Assembly (NCBI GenBank): GCA_003222555.1
Contig: QHWL01000061.1
Span: 1 to 16,618, forward strand
From: Acidobacteriota bacterium
GTDB taxonomy: Bacteria > Acidobacteriota > Vicinamibacteria > Vicinamibacterales > CAVVIG01
Direction of reading: 5' to 3'
Length of the DNA: 16,618 bases
Positions 1-7,518 of this stretch are shown here, in pieces. The notes beneath the pieces were generated by a model. The model searched no databases, was not told where the DNA came from, and was given only the letters and a program-made list of their open reading frames with translations. Positions within the stretch are counted from its first letter, which is position 1; each line of letters begins with the position of its first letter. Both the position numbers and the translations under genes were made by a program.

Positions 1-329
1 AGGGCATCGGGCAGGCCATGATTGAAGAAGTGGTCTACAACGAAGACGGTCAGTTGCTGACCGGCTCGTTCATGGATTACGCACTTCCGCGCGCCATCGA
101 TTTCCCGCGCTTCGAGCTCGCCGCCACCGTGACGCCGACGCCCCTGAACCCGCTGGGCGCGAAAGGCGTGGGCGAAGCCGGCACGCTCGGCGCGACGCCG
201 TGCGTTGTCTCGGCCGCGGTCGATGCGCTCAGTGAGTTCGGCGTGAAACACATCGACATGATGCTTCGGCCAGAAAAGCTGTGGCGTATCATTCATCACG
301 GGCATCACGGGCAGGGAGGCCGGTCGTGA
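1..329 (+). CDS. coxL: Molybdopterin-binding large subunit of a CO-dehydrogenase/xanthine-dehydrogenase-type enzyme, C-terminal end only
   Basis: This is the last ~108 codons of a molybdenum hydroxylase large subunit; the frame is open from base 3 and the 5' part lies outside the window. The tail carries the family hallmark GAKGVGEAGT, whose Glu is the conserved active-site base next to the Mo centre in this superfamily, then a pattern ending HIDMMLRPEKLWRII that is typical of the C-terminus. The partner FAD subunit follows with a 4-nt overlap (GTGA). These enzymes are cytoplasmic Mo/FeS/FAD complexes that oxidise CO or aromatic or aldehyde substrates. The GEAGT-type tail looks more like form II or generic family members than like the form I CO dehydrogenases I remember, but the diagnostic active-site loop is outside the window. 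CO as substrate is therefore not shown. The family call is firm; the coxL name is less so. Confidence 0.88.
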   Translation, partial: GIGQAMIEEVVYNEDGQLLTGSFMDYALPRAIDFPRFELAATVTPTPLNPLGAKGVGEAGTLGATPCVVSAAVDALSEFGVKHIDMMLRPEKLWRIIHHGHHGQGGRS

Positions 330-1180
330 TATCGACGGCATTCGAGTACAGCCGGGCCACGTCGCTCGACGACGCGGTGGCGAAGCTCCGCGCGACCAAT
401 GGCGAAGGGAAGCTCATCGCCGGAGGTCACAGTCTGGTCCCGCTCATGAAGTTACGTCTGAGCGAGCCCAAGACGCTCATCGACATTGCTCGCATTCCGG
501 GCCTGTCCGGTGTCCGCAAGAGGGACGACAAGGTCGAAATCGGCGCAGGCACCGTCCACCATGACGTGGCCACATCCGCGTTACTGCAGCAGGCATGTCC
601 CATGGTGGCCGAGGCCGCGGCAGCGATCGGCGATCCGCAGGTCCGCAATCGCGGCACGCTCGGCGGCAGCCTGGCCCACGCCGATCCCGCCGCCGACTAC
701 CCGGCGGCGATGCTGGCGCTCGACGCCGAAATCGTTGTCAAGGGTCCGAAGGGCTCGCGCGTGGTGAAGGCGCCCGATTTTTTTCGCGGGCTGTTCACCG
801 TCGATCTGGCCGCGGACGAAATCATCGTCGGCGTGCAGTTCAATCCCGTGAGGTGCGCCGCCTACGCCAAGCTTCCTCAGCGCGCGTCACACTTCGCCAT
901 CGTCGGGGTGGCAGCCGCGCTCGACGTGAACAACGGGAGGATCCAGTCGGCGCGAATCGGCGTCACCGGCGCGAGCTCACACGCCACGCGCCTGACGGAC
1001 GTGGAGGAGGCGCTCGCCGGAAAGCCGGCGGCTATGCGCAGCATCGAGGCCGCCGCGCGGCTCGCAGGCGCCAACCTGGAGGACGTCAACGCCGACATCC
1101 ATGCAAGCCAGGAGTATCGGCGCGCCATGATTCCCGTCTTCACCGAACGCGCCCTGGAGCGCGCCCTGGCGCGTGCGTAG
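326..1180 (+). CDS. coxM: FAD-binding medium subunit of a CO-dehydrogenase-type molybdenum hydroxylase
   Basis: The product is 284 aa, the usual size for the FAD subunit, which passes electrons from the FeS subunit to the acceptor. Two FAD-binding signatures are visible: AGGHSLVP at residues 32-39 and GTLGGSLAHADPAAD at about 110-124. The first third is the PCMH-type FAD domain, and the rest is the CO-dehydrogenase flavoprotein C-terminal domain. The start chosen is the GTG at 326, which overlaps the stop of the upstream large subunit (GTGA) and has AGGGAGG at 313-319 as ribosome-binding site. The in-frame ATG at 281 lies well inside the upstream gene and lacks this support. The 4-nt overlap implies translational coupling with the large subunit. 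The small 2Fe-2S subunit (coxS) is not in the window and presumably lies upstream. A hairpin repeat follows the stop, before the convergent coxG. Confidence 0.92.
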   Translation: MISTAFEYSRATSLDDAVAKLRATNGEGKLIAGGHSLVPLMKLRLSEPKTLIDIARIPGLSGVRKRDDKVEIGAGTVHHDVATSALLQQACPMVAEAAAAIGDPQVRNRGTLGGSLAHADPAADYPAAMLALDAEIVVKGPKGSRVVKAPDFFRGLFTVDLAADEIIVGVQFNPVRCAAYAKLPQRASHFAIVGVAAALDVNNGRIQSARIGVTGASSHATRLTDVEEALAGKPAAMRSIEAAARLAGANLEDVNADIHASQEYRRAMIPVFTERALERALARA

Positions 1181-1204
1181 TACGTAGCGTCCGCTTTCGG
1201 GCGT

Positions 1205-1300
1205 GTGAATAAATCACGTTGAACGCAGAGACCGCAAAGTCCGCAGAGAAGAATTTCCAGGATTCTCAGCGTGCTCTGCGAGCTCTGCGTTAAAACGTCG
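1205..1300. repeat. CGCAGAG-type hairpin repeat, copy 1 (between convergent coxM and coxG)
   Basis: A word-based imperfect inverted repeat of about 96 bp. The left side has AACGCAGAG and CCGCAGAG; the right side has GCTCTGCG and CTCTGCGTT, followed by AAAACG. Its left shoulder (GTGAATAAATCACGTT) matches that of copy 2 at 1789. It fills the space between two convergent genes, where a bidirectional terminator would sit. Its right end overlaps coxG: the repeat's TTAAAACG supplies the coxG stop codon and last codons on the minus strand. Confidence 0.8.
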
Positions 1301-1730
1301 TGAGCTTCGCCTGCAGGCATGCGAAGAATCGATCGAGCATCATCTTCGCCACGCCACCGACCAAGCGCTGCCCGAGGCGTGCGATCGGACCGCCAGTCTG
1401 CACGGTTCCGGTCACGTCCACCGCGGTTGTCACTCCGTCGGCCCGAAGGGCGATCGCGGAGGTGCCCTTCACGAATCCTGGCCGGCCCTGACCTTCCACC
1501 ACGAGACGGTACGACGCGTGGGGGATCTTGTTGGTGAGGACGACCGTGCCGCTGTAGGTTCCGGTGATTGCTGCGAGACCGACCGTGAGCGTTACATTGT
1601 AGCGGTCCTCACCGTCTGCCTCGAATCGATCGCACCCCGGAATACAGGACGAGAGCACAGCGGGATCCATGAGCAAATCCCACACACGATCCGGCGGAGC
1701 GTTGAACGTGTAAGAACCGGAAATCTCCAT
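1290..1730 (-). CDS. coxG: CoxG-type SRPBCC-fold protein, accessory to the molybdenum hydroxylase
   Basis: The product is 146 aa with the CoxG/SRPBCC signature. It opens MEISGSYTFNAPPDRVWDLL, followed by a DPAVLSSCIPGC stretch typical of the family, and a hydrophobic cavity fold is expected. In studied carboxydotrophs CoxG tethers CO dehydrogenase to the membrane and has been linked to quinone handling; that role is carried over from the family. I chose the ATG at 1730 because AAGGA lies 5 nt before it. An ATG two codons upstream (1736) would leave no gap to that site, and extension to 1796 would run into the repeat. The gene reads convergently towards coxM. It is the last of the minus-strand cox accessory genes but is split from coxE by 318 bp holding repeats. 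The final residues and the TAA stop come from repeat copy 1. Confidence 0.88.
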   Translation of the reverse strand: MEISGSYTFNAPPDRVWDLLMDPAVLSSCIPGCDRFEADGEDRYNVTLTVGLAAITGTYSGTVVLTNKIPHASYRLVVEGQGRPGFVKGTSAIALRADGVTTAVDVTGTVQTGGPIARLGQRLVGGVAKMMLDRFFACLQAKLTTF

Positions 1731-1772
1731 GGGCATCCTTGCGCCGGTCGCGCGTCGGTACGTAATGTCCGG

Positions 1773-1785
1773 CTCTAGGCTAGAG
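1773..1785. promoter_or_regulatory. Small perfect inverted repeat upstream of coxG (possible operator)
   Basis: CTCTAG-G-CTAGAG forms a perfect 6-bp inverted repeat with a single central base. It lies 43-55 bp before the coxG start, between that gene and repeat copy 2. The position would suit a repressor or activator site. No convincing -35/-10 pair was found around it, so the role is a guess. Confidence 0.3.
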
Positions 1786-1788
1786 GTT

Positions 1789-1900
1789 GTGAACAAATCA
1801 CGTTCAACGCAGAGACCGCGGAGGCCGCCGAGAAGAAATGCCCAAGGATTTCTCCGCGTGCTCTGCGTTCAAACGTCGCATTTTTTCACAGGCTCTGTAA
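1789..1900. repeat. CGCAGAG-type hairpin repeat, copy 2 (upstream of coxG)
   Basis: The core at 1789-1877 runs from GTGAACAAATCACGTTCAAC to CTCTGCGTTCAAACG and is in the same orientation as copy 1. Both share the GTGAA-AAATCACGTT shoulder. Beyond the core, GCATTTTTTCA then GCTCTG (1878-1896) is shared with copy 4 and looks like the T-tract of a terminator on the + strand. With copy 1 it brackets coxG as direct repeats. Confidence 0.78.
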
Positions 1901-2038
1901 CGAAGCTTCGCCTCAAACCGCCGAGCGAAGCTTCCTTACTAGGCGGCCGCTCCGCGGCCGCGGCTAAGACAGCTTCTAAAGCCGAGCGGCCGAAAACTTG
2001 CTTCATTTGTGAGGACATCGGCTTTAGAAGATGTCTAG
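1901..2038. repeat. Cluster of nested inverted repeats between coxG and coxE
   Basis: Three structures lie in tandem. GAAGCTTCGC (1902-1911) pairs with GCGAAGCTTC (1925-1934), a perfect 10-bp arm with a 13-nt loop. The 8-bp palindrome GCGGCCGC occurs twice, at 1943-1950 and 1954-1961. The arm at 1964-1986 pairs with 2017-2038, including a perfect 13-bp core CTTCTAAAGCCGA/TCGGCTTTAGAAG, around a loop of about 30 nt. The right arm also holds GACATC...GATGTC (2014-2035). No coding frame here is credible. It could be a small non-autonomous mobile element, a terminator for coxE, or a structured RNA. Confidence 0.6.
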
Positions 2039-2048
2039 CGGGTCCATG

Positions 2049-3206
2049 TTACCCGAGCGCGTTCAAGTGTATGGCCAGGTCCGCGAGATTGGTCAACGTT
2101 CGCGCCGGCAGGAAATCGTCCACAAACGGCAGCGCAGCCCGAAGCCCGCGCGTCAACGGCGCGTAGTCGGCCGTGCCGATGAGCGGATTCAGCCACACCA
2201 GCCGATGGCAGCTTCGTTGGAGCCGCGCGATCTGGTCGGCCAGCTCCGCTGGATCGCCGCGATCCCAACCGTCCGATATGAGCAGGACCACCGGACCGCC
2301 GTTCAGGACGCGGCGGCCCCAGCGTTGATGGAACTCCTTGACGGCTCCGCCAATGCGCGTCCCGCCCGACCAGTCAGGCACCGACCGCGATACCGCCGCC
2401 AGCGCGTCGTTGGGTCGCGGCGTGCGCAGTTGTCTGGTGATTCGCGTGAGCTCGGTCGAAAACAGGAACGCTTCGACCCGGTGGTGGCGCCACGAGACGG
2501 CGTGAGCGAAGTGCAGGAGCAGGCGGGAGTAGCGCTCCATGGATCCGCTGACGTCGCACAGCAGCACGAGCGGGCGAGGGCGCAGGCGCCGTGCCCGTCG
2601 CCCGAGTTTCACCACTTCGCCGCCCGTGCGGAGGCTCTCGGCGATCGCGCGCCGAAGATCGATTCGCGAGCCGCGCCCTCGAACCCACCGCCGTGTTCGG
2701 CGTTCACCAGGATTCCAGACGAGACGAGACAGGGCCGCGCCCGCCTCCGCCATTTCGTCGGTCGTAAATGCGGCGAAGTCCTTATCGGCGAGGACGCCGA
2801 GGTCGCTCCAGGTCTTCTGGCCTCGTTCGGGAGTCGGCACGTTCCCTTCTGCGCCGTCGGCCTCAAAGGTGTTCAGATCGTCGGGCGCGAGGATTTCCTC
2901 GATCGCGACCGAAGGGGCGTGCGACTCGTCGTGCCGCGGGTCGCTTCGGGCTTGTCCCTCGCGGTGTTCGCGCCAGAAGGCGGCGAACGCTCGGTCGAAA
3001 ACCGCGATTTGTTCCTGGCGGTGGACGAGCAGCGCGCGGCATGCGTGATACACCTCGTCGCGTGCGCCGAGGTCCACGTGTCCGAGCGCCTCGATGACGT
3101 CGAGTAAACGCCCGGGATGGACGTCGATGCCTGCGCGCCGCAGGACACGGCCAAAGATCATCAGGTTTTCGAGAAGACGGGACATCGGCCCGGGCGCGCG
3201 TTTCAC
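2049..3206 (-). CDS. coxE: VWA-domain protein, CoxE family
   Basis: The product is 385 aa. The C-terminal half is a von Willebrand A (VWA_CoxE) domain with an intact metal-ion-dependent adhesion site: D218-V-S-G-S222 (in CDVSGSM), T283 in GGTRIG, and D312 in ISDGWD. The N-terminal half is the helical, charged segment usual in CoxE, rich in Arg and Glu. Members pair with a MoxR-type ATPase (CoxD) and are thought to help insert or mature the Mo-Cu or Mo active site. The start is set at the GTG at 3206 because it overlaps the coxD stop by 4 nt (GTGA), implying coupling. The ATG at 3185 is possible but has no ribosome-binding site. The TAA stop at 2049 comes just after an inverted-repeat cluster. 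No truncation is seen. Confidence 0.9.
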   Translation of the reverse strand: MKRAPGPMSRLLENLMIFGRVLRRAGIDVHPGRLLDVIEALGHVDLGARDEVYHACRALLVHRQEQIAVFDRAFAAFWREHREGQARSDPRHDESHAPSVAIEEILAPDDLNTFEADGAEGNVPTPERGQKTWSDLGVLADKDFAAFTTDEMAEAGAALSRLVWNPGERRTRRWVRGRGSRIDLRRAIAESLRTGGEVVKLGRRARRLRPRPLVLLCDVSGSMERYSRLLLHFAHAVSWRHHRVEAFLFSTELTRITRQLRTPRPNDALAAVSRSVPDWSGGTRIGGAVKEFHQRWGRRVLNGGPVVLLISDGWDRGDPAELADQIARLQRSCHRLVWLNPLIGTADYAPLTRGLRAALPFVDDFLPARTLTNLADLAIHLNALG

Positions 3207-4171
3207 GTGAGCGAGGCGCTTCGCGCGATCGCGCGATCGAGCAGATCCGCCGCCCGGCGTCCGCGCAGCGCCTCGAGATCTTCCTTCGCCTTCAGCACGA
3301 CGCCGAGGGTTTCTTCGATCGCGTCCGCATCGAGCCTGTTCCTGTCGAGCGCGACGAGCGCGGTCACCCAGTCGATGGTCTCCGACACGCCGGGAGTTTT
3401 GTACAGGTCGGCACCTCGCAGCTGCTGCACCATGGCCGTCACCTGCTCCGCCAGCCGCGCCGATGCCGCGGGAGCGCGCTCGCGAACGATGGCGAGCTCT
3501 TTCTCGAACGACGGGTACTCAATCCACTGATAGAGGCACCGACGTTTGAGCGCGTCGTGCACCTCGCGCGTCCGATTGGACGTGAGGACGACCAGCGGAG
3601 GGTGGGTGGCCCGCACGGTCCCGAGCTCGGGAATGGTGATCTGGAATTCCGCGAGCAGCTCGAGGAGGAATCCTTCGAACTCCTCGTCTGCGCGGTCAAT
3701 TTCATCGATGAGCAGGACGGCCGGACGCGTGCGCAGCGGGTCGATCGCCTGAAGCAGCGGGCGCTTGATGAGAAAGGCCTCGCTGTAGAGCTCCCGCCGC
3801 GCGCTCTCCCGATTGAGCGTGTGGGTCGCGTCCAGAATGCGCAATTCGAGGAGCTGGCGCGCGTAGTCCCACTCGTACAGCGCGTGACCGACGTCGAGGC
3901 CTTCATAGCATTGGAGACGAATCAGATCGGTGCCGATCGCGGCGGCCACCGCTCCGCCAAGCGCGGTCTTGCCCACGCCGGCCTCGCCCTCGAGGAACAG
4001 CGGCCGTTTCAGGCGGAGCGCCAGAAACAAGGAAACGGCCAGGCCACGGTCCGCCACGTAGTGCTGGTCGGCCAGCCGCTGCTGGAGGTCGGAGATGGAT
4101 CCGGGAAGAATGGCGATGGCCCCTGGCGGTGCTGGATTCTCGTTGGTCGTAGGCTTTCTCGGAGCAGTCAT
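3203..4171 (-). CDS. coxD: MoxR-type AAA+ ATPase, CoxD family
   Basis: The product is 322 aa. It has Walker A GEAGVGKT (62-69), Walker B VLLIDEID (152-159), sensor-1 Asn in LTSNRTRE (about 199) and a C-terminal helical lid. This is the MoxR branch of AAA+ ATPases, which acts with a VWA partner. In CO-dehydrogenase clusters CoxD is a chaperone-like ATPase needed to assemble the active site. It is translationally coupled to coxE by a GTGA overlap. The start is uncertain: the ATG at 4171 gives MTAPRKP but has only a distant GGAG. A TTG at 4198 or a GTG at 4186 could extend it by 9 or 5 residues. The stop of the upstream ankyrin gene lies 28 nt before the ATG, so coxDE may be read from that operon's transcript as well. 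Confidence 0.9.
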   Translation of the reverse strand: MTAPRKPTTNENPAPPGAIAILPGSISDLQQRLADQHYVADRGLAVSLFLALRLKRPLFLEGEAGVGKTALGGAVAAAIGTDLIRLQCYEGLDVGHALYEWDYARQLLELRILDATHTLNRESARRELYSEAFLIKRPLLQAIDPLRTRPAVLLIDEIDRADEEFEGFLLELLAEFQITIPELGTVRATHPPLVVLTSNRTREVHDALKRRCLYQWIEYPSFEKELAIVRERAPAASARLAEQVTAMVQQLRGADLYKTPGVSETIDWVTALVALDRNRLDADAIEETLGVVLKAKEDLEALRGRRAADLLDRAIARSASLT

Positions 4172-4199
4172 TGCGGATTGTGCCACTCCAACCCGCAAA

Positions 4200-6107
4200 T
4201 TATTTCCAGACGCGCTCCTGGCAGATCGATACCACGCAGATCGATTCGAGGACGCGATTGGGTGGCGGCACGGGAAGGCCGCGCTCGGTCATCAGCTTGC
4301 GGATCAGCGCCGCCGTCTCGGGCCGGCCGATCGCCGACTGCACGCCGACGCGCACGAGACCGTCGGCGTAATCGATCGCCTGCCAGGTGTGGCCCGCGAG
4401 GACCGACACGGTGGTGTCGGTATCGCGGCTGCCGCCGTCCCGAGTCTCGAGCTTCGCGCCGCGGTCGACGAGCAGCTGCACGACGTCGTTGCGTCCCTTG
4501 AGTGCGGCGCCGACGAGCGGCGTGCGACCCTCGCGGTTACGGTCATTCGGATCGAGTCCGAGGTCGAGCAGCATCCGGACGGCTTCCAGATTGTCCTTCG
4601 GCGATCGCTCGTAGGTGACGCCTTCGACCCAGCCAATGCCAGCCGACGCGGTCAGCGCGGTGTCGCCGTTCTCAGTCGCGATGAACGGATCGGCGCCGTA
4701 GTCGAGCAGCAGCTGCATCAGCTCGACGTCGCTCGACTGACTGGCGCGCACGAACGGCGTCGCGCCGTTTTCATGGAACCATTGCATCGTGAAGATCGTC
4801 CGCGTCAAGGTATTGTCTTTCGCGCGGCAGTTCGGGTCGGCGCCCCGATCGAGCAGGATCTTGATGAACTCGAGGTGATCCATGTCCGGCTTCGGCACGG
4901 GATAATCGCCGCCTTCGATGTTGCGGTTGTCCGTCGCGAGGTACAAGGGCGTCCATCCGCCTTTGTTCGCGATGTTGACGTCCGCGCCGCGCTCGATGAG
5001 ATACGCCCCAAGCTTGTAATGGCGGTTGTTGGTCGCCGTCAGGAGCGGCGTCCACCGATATTCCGACGCCTCATTGACGTCCGCGCCGCCGTCGAGCAAG
5101 TACTTCGCCGATTCGAGGTCGCCTTCGCGCGCGGCGAAAATCAGCGGCGTCAACCCGCCACCTCCCGCGCCGACAAGACCTGCAACGATCACGTCCGCAT
5201 CGGCATCGTCGGCGTCGTCTGCCGTCGCAGGCGCTGCGGCGGGTGCGGCCGGTGGCGCGGCGGCCGCCGGGGGCGCTTGTCGGCTGTTGCGCTGACCGGG
5301 TGCGCCGGATCGCGGCGGCGCGTCGCCTTCACCGCGATTGCCGCCGGCATTCAGCGTGCCGCGGAAGCCGAGTGAAATCGTGACGCCGTGCGCCGCGTCC
5401 CATTCGAGCTGCTCCTGGTAGGTGCGGCCGGCGGCGGCTGCCGCCGCACGACGTCGAGCGGCGCCTTCGACCGCGTCGGTCCGGACGCGAGGCGCCAGGT
5501 AGTTGCGCGGCAGCCCCGCGGGACCGCTGCGCGCGCCGACGTCCGCACCCAACTCGACGAGCGTTTTGACCGCGGCGGGATGCTTCTGTGCCACGGCCCA
5601 CATGAGCGCCGTGGTGCCTCGCAGTTTCTCCTTGGCGTTGACGTCGGCGCCTGCAGCGACGAGCGGCTTGATCGCCGCCGGATTGCCGTTGCGCGCGGCA
5701 AACATCACGAGCGTTTCGCCGTTAGCGGTGCGTTGTTTCGCGTCTGCCCCGGCCTTCAGGAGCGCCTCGATGATTGCGGGCTGGCCGTAGAGCGACGCCA
5801 TGGCCAGCGGGGTGACGCCCTCGCGATTGGCGACGTCCACGTGCGCGCCGGCGCGAATCAGCTGATTCGCCATCTCGGCGTCATCGCGATACACGGCCCA
5901 GTGCAGGGCTGTCGCGCCGTCCACCTGCGGGGCGTTCACGTCGGTTTTCTTCTGCAGCAGCGCGCGAAGCGCCGCTCTGTCGCCATTCATGGCGGCGTCG
6001 GCCACGTCGCTGCGCGTCGCAGCGTGCCCGGCCGTCGCCAGCCCGACGATCGCAATCGCCAACCACCCGATGTGCTGCGGCGTGCGCATGGCCCCTCGTG
6101 TGCCCAT
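4200..6107 (-). CDS. Exported ankyrin-repeat protein
   Basis: The product is 635 aa. It has a signal peptide (hydrophobic GWLAIAIVGLATAGHA, about 14-29), so it should act in the periplasm or at the cell surface. Ankyrin repeats form two blocks. The first, about 32-193, has repeats such as DGATALHWAVYRDDAEMANQ and ends with GADVNAK/GADVGAR. The second, about 317-560, again has GADVN/GADPN ends. Between them lies a low-complexity linker rich in Ala, Pro, Gly and Asp (about 215-310). The C-terminus ends CVVSICQERVWK with two Cys. The start ATG at 6107 is 4 nt after the DUF1552 stop; an ATG at 6089 with GAGGGG just before it is an alternative. Ankyrin genes often follow DUF1592/DUF1552 pairs, which suggests a scaffold or binding role in that unit. 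The function is unknown. Confidence 0.9.
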   Translation of the reverse strand: MGTRGAMRTPQHIGWLAIAIVGLATAGHAATRSDVADAAMNGDRAALRALLQKKTDVNAPQVDGATALHWAVYRDDAEMANQLIRAGAHVDVANREGVTPLAMASLYGQPAIIEALLKAGADAKQRTANGETLVMFAARNGNPAAIKPLVAAGADVNAKEKLRGTTALMWAVAQKHPAAVKTLVELGADVGARSGPAGLPRNYLAPRVRTDAVEGAARRRAAAAAAGRTYQEQLEWDAAHGVTISLGFRGTLNAGGNRGEGDAPPRSGAPGQRNSRQAPPAAAAPPAAPAAAPATADDADDADADVIVAGLVGAGGGGLTPLIFAAREGDLESAKYLLDGGADVNEASEYRWTPLLTATNNRHYKLGAYLIERGADVNIANKGGWTPLYLATDNRNIEGGDYPVPKPDMDHLEFIKILLDRGADPNCRAKDNTLTRTIFTMQWFHENGATPFVRASQSSDVELMQLLLDYGADPFIATENGDTALTASAGIGWVEGVTYERSPKDNLEAVRMLLDLGLDPNDRNREGRTPLVGAALKGRNDVVQLLVDRGAKLETRDGGSRDTDTTVSVLAGHTWQAIDYADGLVRVGVQSAIGRPETAALIRKLMTERGLPVPPPNRVLESICVVSICQERVWK

Positions 6108-6111
6108 GTTC

Positions 6112-7515
6112 CTACAGAAGTTTCGCGAGCCTGTCGGTGCTGTCGCCCTGGATTTGCTGATGGATGCCGTACATGTCGAGCACGCTCAGGAGCAGGTTGC
6201 CCGTGGGAACCATCTTCCGTTCGTAAGCGAGGTGCCGGTTGCCTTTGAGCTGCCCGTTCGCGCCGCCGACGAGAATGTGCGGCACGTCGAAGTGCAGATG
6301 CTGATTTGAGTTGCCCATGTTGGTGCCATACATGATCAGCGAGTGATCGAGCAGCGTGCCCTCGCCGTCGGGAATCGCCTTGAGCTTCTCGGCGAAGTAC
6401 GCGAGCGTCGACACGTGATAGCGATTGATGTCGGCGTAGCGCTTCATCTGCACGGGATCGTCCTGATGGTGCGACGCGCCGTGGAATCCGGGACTGACGC
6501 CGCCGTTGGGGAAGAGGTCGCTCTTCGGGAAGACATACGCGCGCGCGGTCAGATCGCGAGCGCCGAGCAGCGTGGCCACACGCGTGATGTCCGCGCGGAA
6601 GGCGAGCGCCGCCAGGTCGAACTGCAGCTTGATGTGCTCGTCGAACGAATCGGGAATCCCCGGCGGCAGATCGATCTCCGGAATCGTCCCTGACGCCTTC
6701 GCGGCAAGCTCGATGCGCCGCTCGATCTCGCGGATTTCGTCGGTGTACTGATTGACCGTCCGGCGGTCTGACACTCCGAGATCTCTCGACAGGCTTGCTA
6801 GTTCCGCGAGCACGGAATCGAGGATGCTGCGATTCTCCTGCATGCGTGCGACGCGCATTTCTGGCGTTGCCCCGGAGCCGAACAGCCGCTCGAAGACGAC
6901 CTGCGGGTTGAGTTCCATCGGCAGCGGACTCGTGCGCTGTTCCGCTTCTCCGGGCGGCGTCGGCAGGCCGATCCACGAGATGGAGTTGGTGTACGAACAG
7001 CTATAGCCTTCGCCGCAGTTGCTCGAGCTCGAGTTCGGATCTTCGACGGCGAGCTGGAGCGACGGCAGCAGCGTCTCGCGTCCGATCTTGGCGGCGATCG
7101 TCTGATCGATCGTGGGACTGCCGACGGTCGCATCCGATCCGGCGGTCTTGCGCGGCTTGATGCCGGTGAGGTAGGCGCCGGCCACCCAGTGGTCCGATCC
7201 CGTCGTGCCCTCCGGCGGTTCAGCAGATTTCGACCACAAGCCGCTCAGCAGGACGGTGTGCTCGCGCACCTTGCCGAGCGATTCGAGGATATAGGGGAGC
7301 TTCGCGGGGAGCGCACCTTCGGCTTCCGGCGTCCAGAAGCCCGGCGCCATGCCGTGCGGGAAGAAGATGCCCGCGAACCGCGGCTTCCCGGCGGCTGCGG
7401 TTTGCGCCAGCGCCGAGCTCGCGGGAATCATCGCGTCCAGGAGCGGCAGCGCCAGCGTGCACCCCGCGCTTTTCAGAAACAGTCGGCGGGGGATATGTCT
7501 TTTTGCGATGAACAT
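6112..7515 (-). CDS. Tat-exported DUF1552 protein
   Basis: The product is 467 aa and belongs to the DUF1552 family. The N-terminus has a twin-arginine signal (RRLFLKSAG at 10-18, then a hydrophobic stretch ending SALAQ), so the protein probably folds in the cytoplasm before export. Family-typical stretches include PRFAGIFFPHGMAPGFWTP, GSDHWVAGAYLTG, ISWIGLPTPPGEAEQ, HHQDDPVQMKRYADINRYHV and LIMYGTNMGNSNQHLHFDVP. These resemble the sulfatase/alkaline-phosphatase-like DUF1501 group in style, but no function is established. The start at 7515 is 3 nt after the stop of the upstream DUF1592 gene, with GGGAG inside that gene's end as ribosome-binding site. DUF1552 and DUF1592 genes are almost always adjacent in Planctomycetes, Verrucomicrobia, Myxococcota and Acidobacteria and are presumed partners. 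Confidence 0.93.
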   Translation of the reverse strand: MFIAKRHIPRRLFLKSAGCTLALPLLDAMIPASSALAQTAAAGKPRFAGIFFPHGMAPGFWTPEAEGALPAKLPYILESLGKVREHTVLLSGLWSKSAEPPEGTTGSDHWVAGAYLTGIKPRKTAGSDATVGSPTIDQTIAAKIGRETLLPSLQLAVEDPNSSSSNCGEGYSCSYTNSISWIGLPTPPGEAEQRTSPLPMELNPQVVFERLFGSGATPEMRVARMQENRSILDSVLAELASLSRDLGVSDRRTVNQYTDEIREIERRIELAAKASGTIPEIDLPPGIPDSFDEHIKLQFDLAALAFRADITRVATLLGARDLTARAYVFPKSDLFPNGGVSPGFHGASHHQDDPVQMKRYADINRYHVSTLAYFAEKLKAIPDGEGTLLDHSLIMYGTNMGNSNQHLHFDVPHILVGGANGQLKGNRHLAYERKMVPTGNLLLSVLDMYGIHQQIQGDSTDRLAKLL

Positions 7516-7518
7516 GGT

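Noticed and set aside
281..325. ATG at 281 as the coxM start
   Set aside because: It would overlap the large-subunit gene by 49 nt and add 15 residues with no family match. The GTG at 326 has a strong ribosome-binding site and a 4-nt overlap.
1943..1961. Two GCGGCCGC palindromes that resemble cloning-vector NotI sites
   Set aside because: The flanking DNA is genomic-looking, with no linker or vector sequence, and in GC-rich DNA the pair is better read as part of the local inverted-repeat cluster.
2031..3107. A 358-codon open frame on the + strand opposite coxE
   Set aside because: coxE on the minus strand has an intact VWA site; the plus frame is an Arg-rich shadow with no recognisable domain. 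The same reasoning removes the 4095-5375 frame opposite the ankyrin gene.
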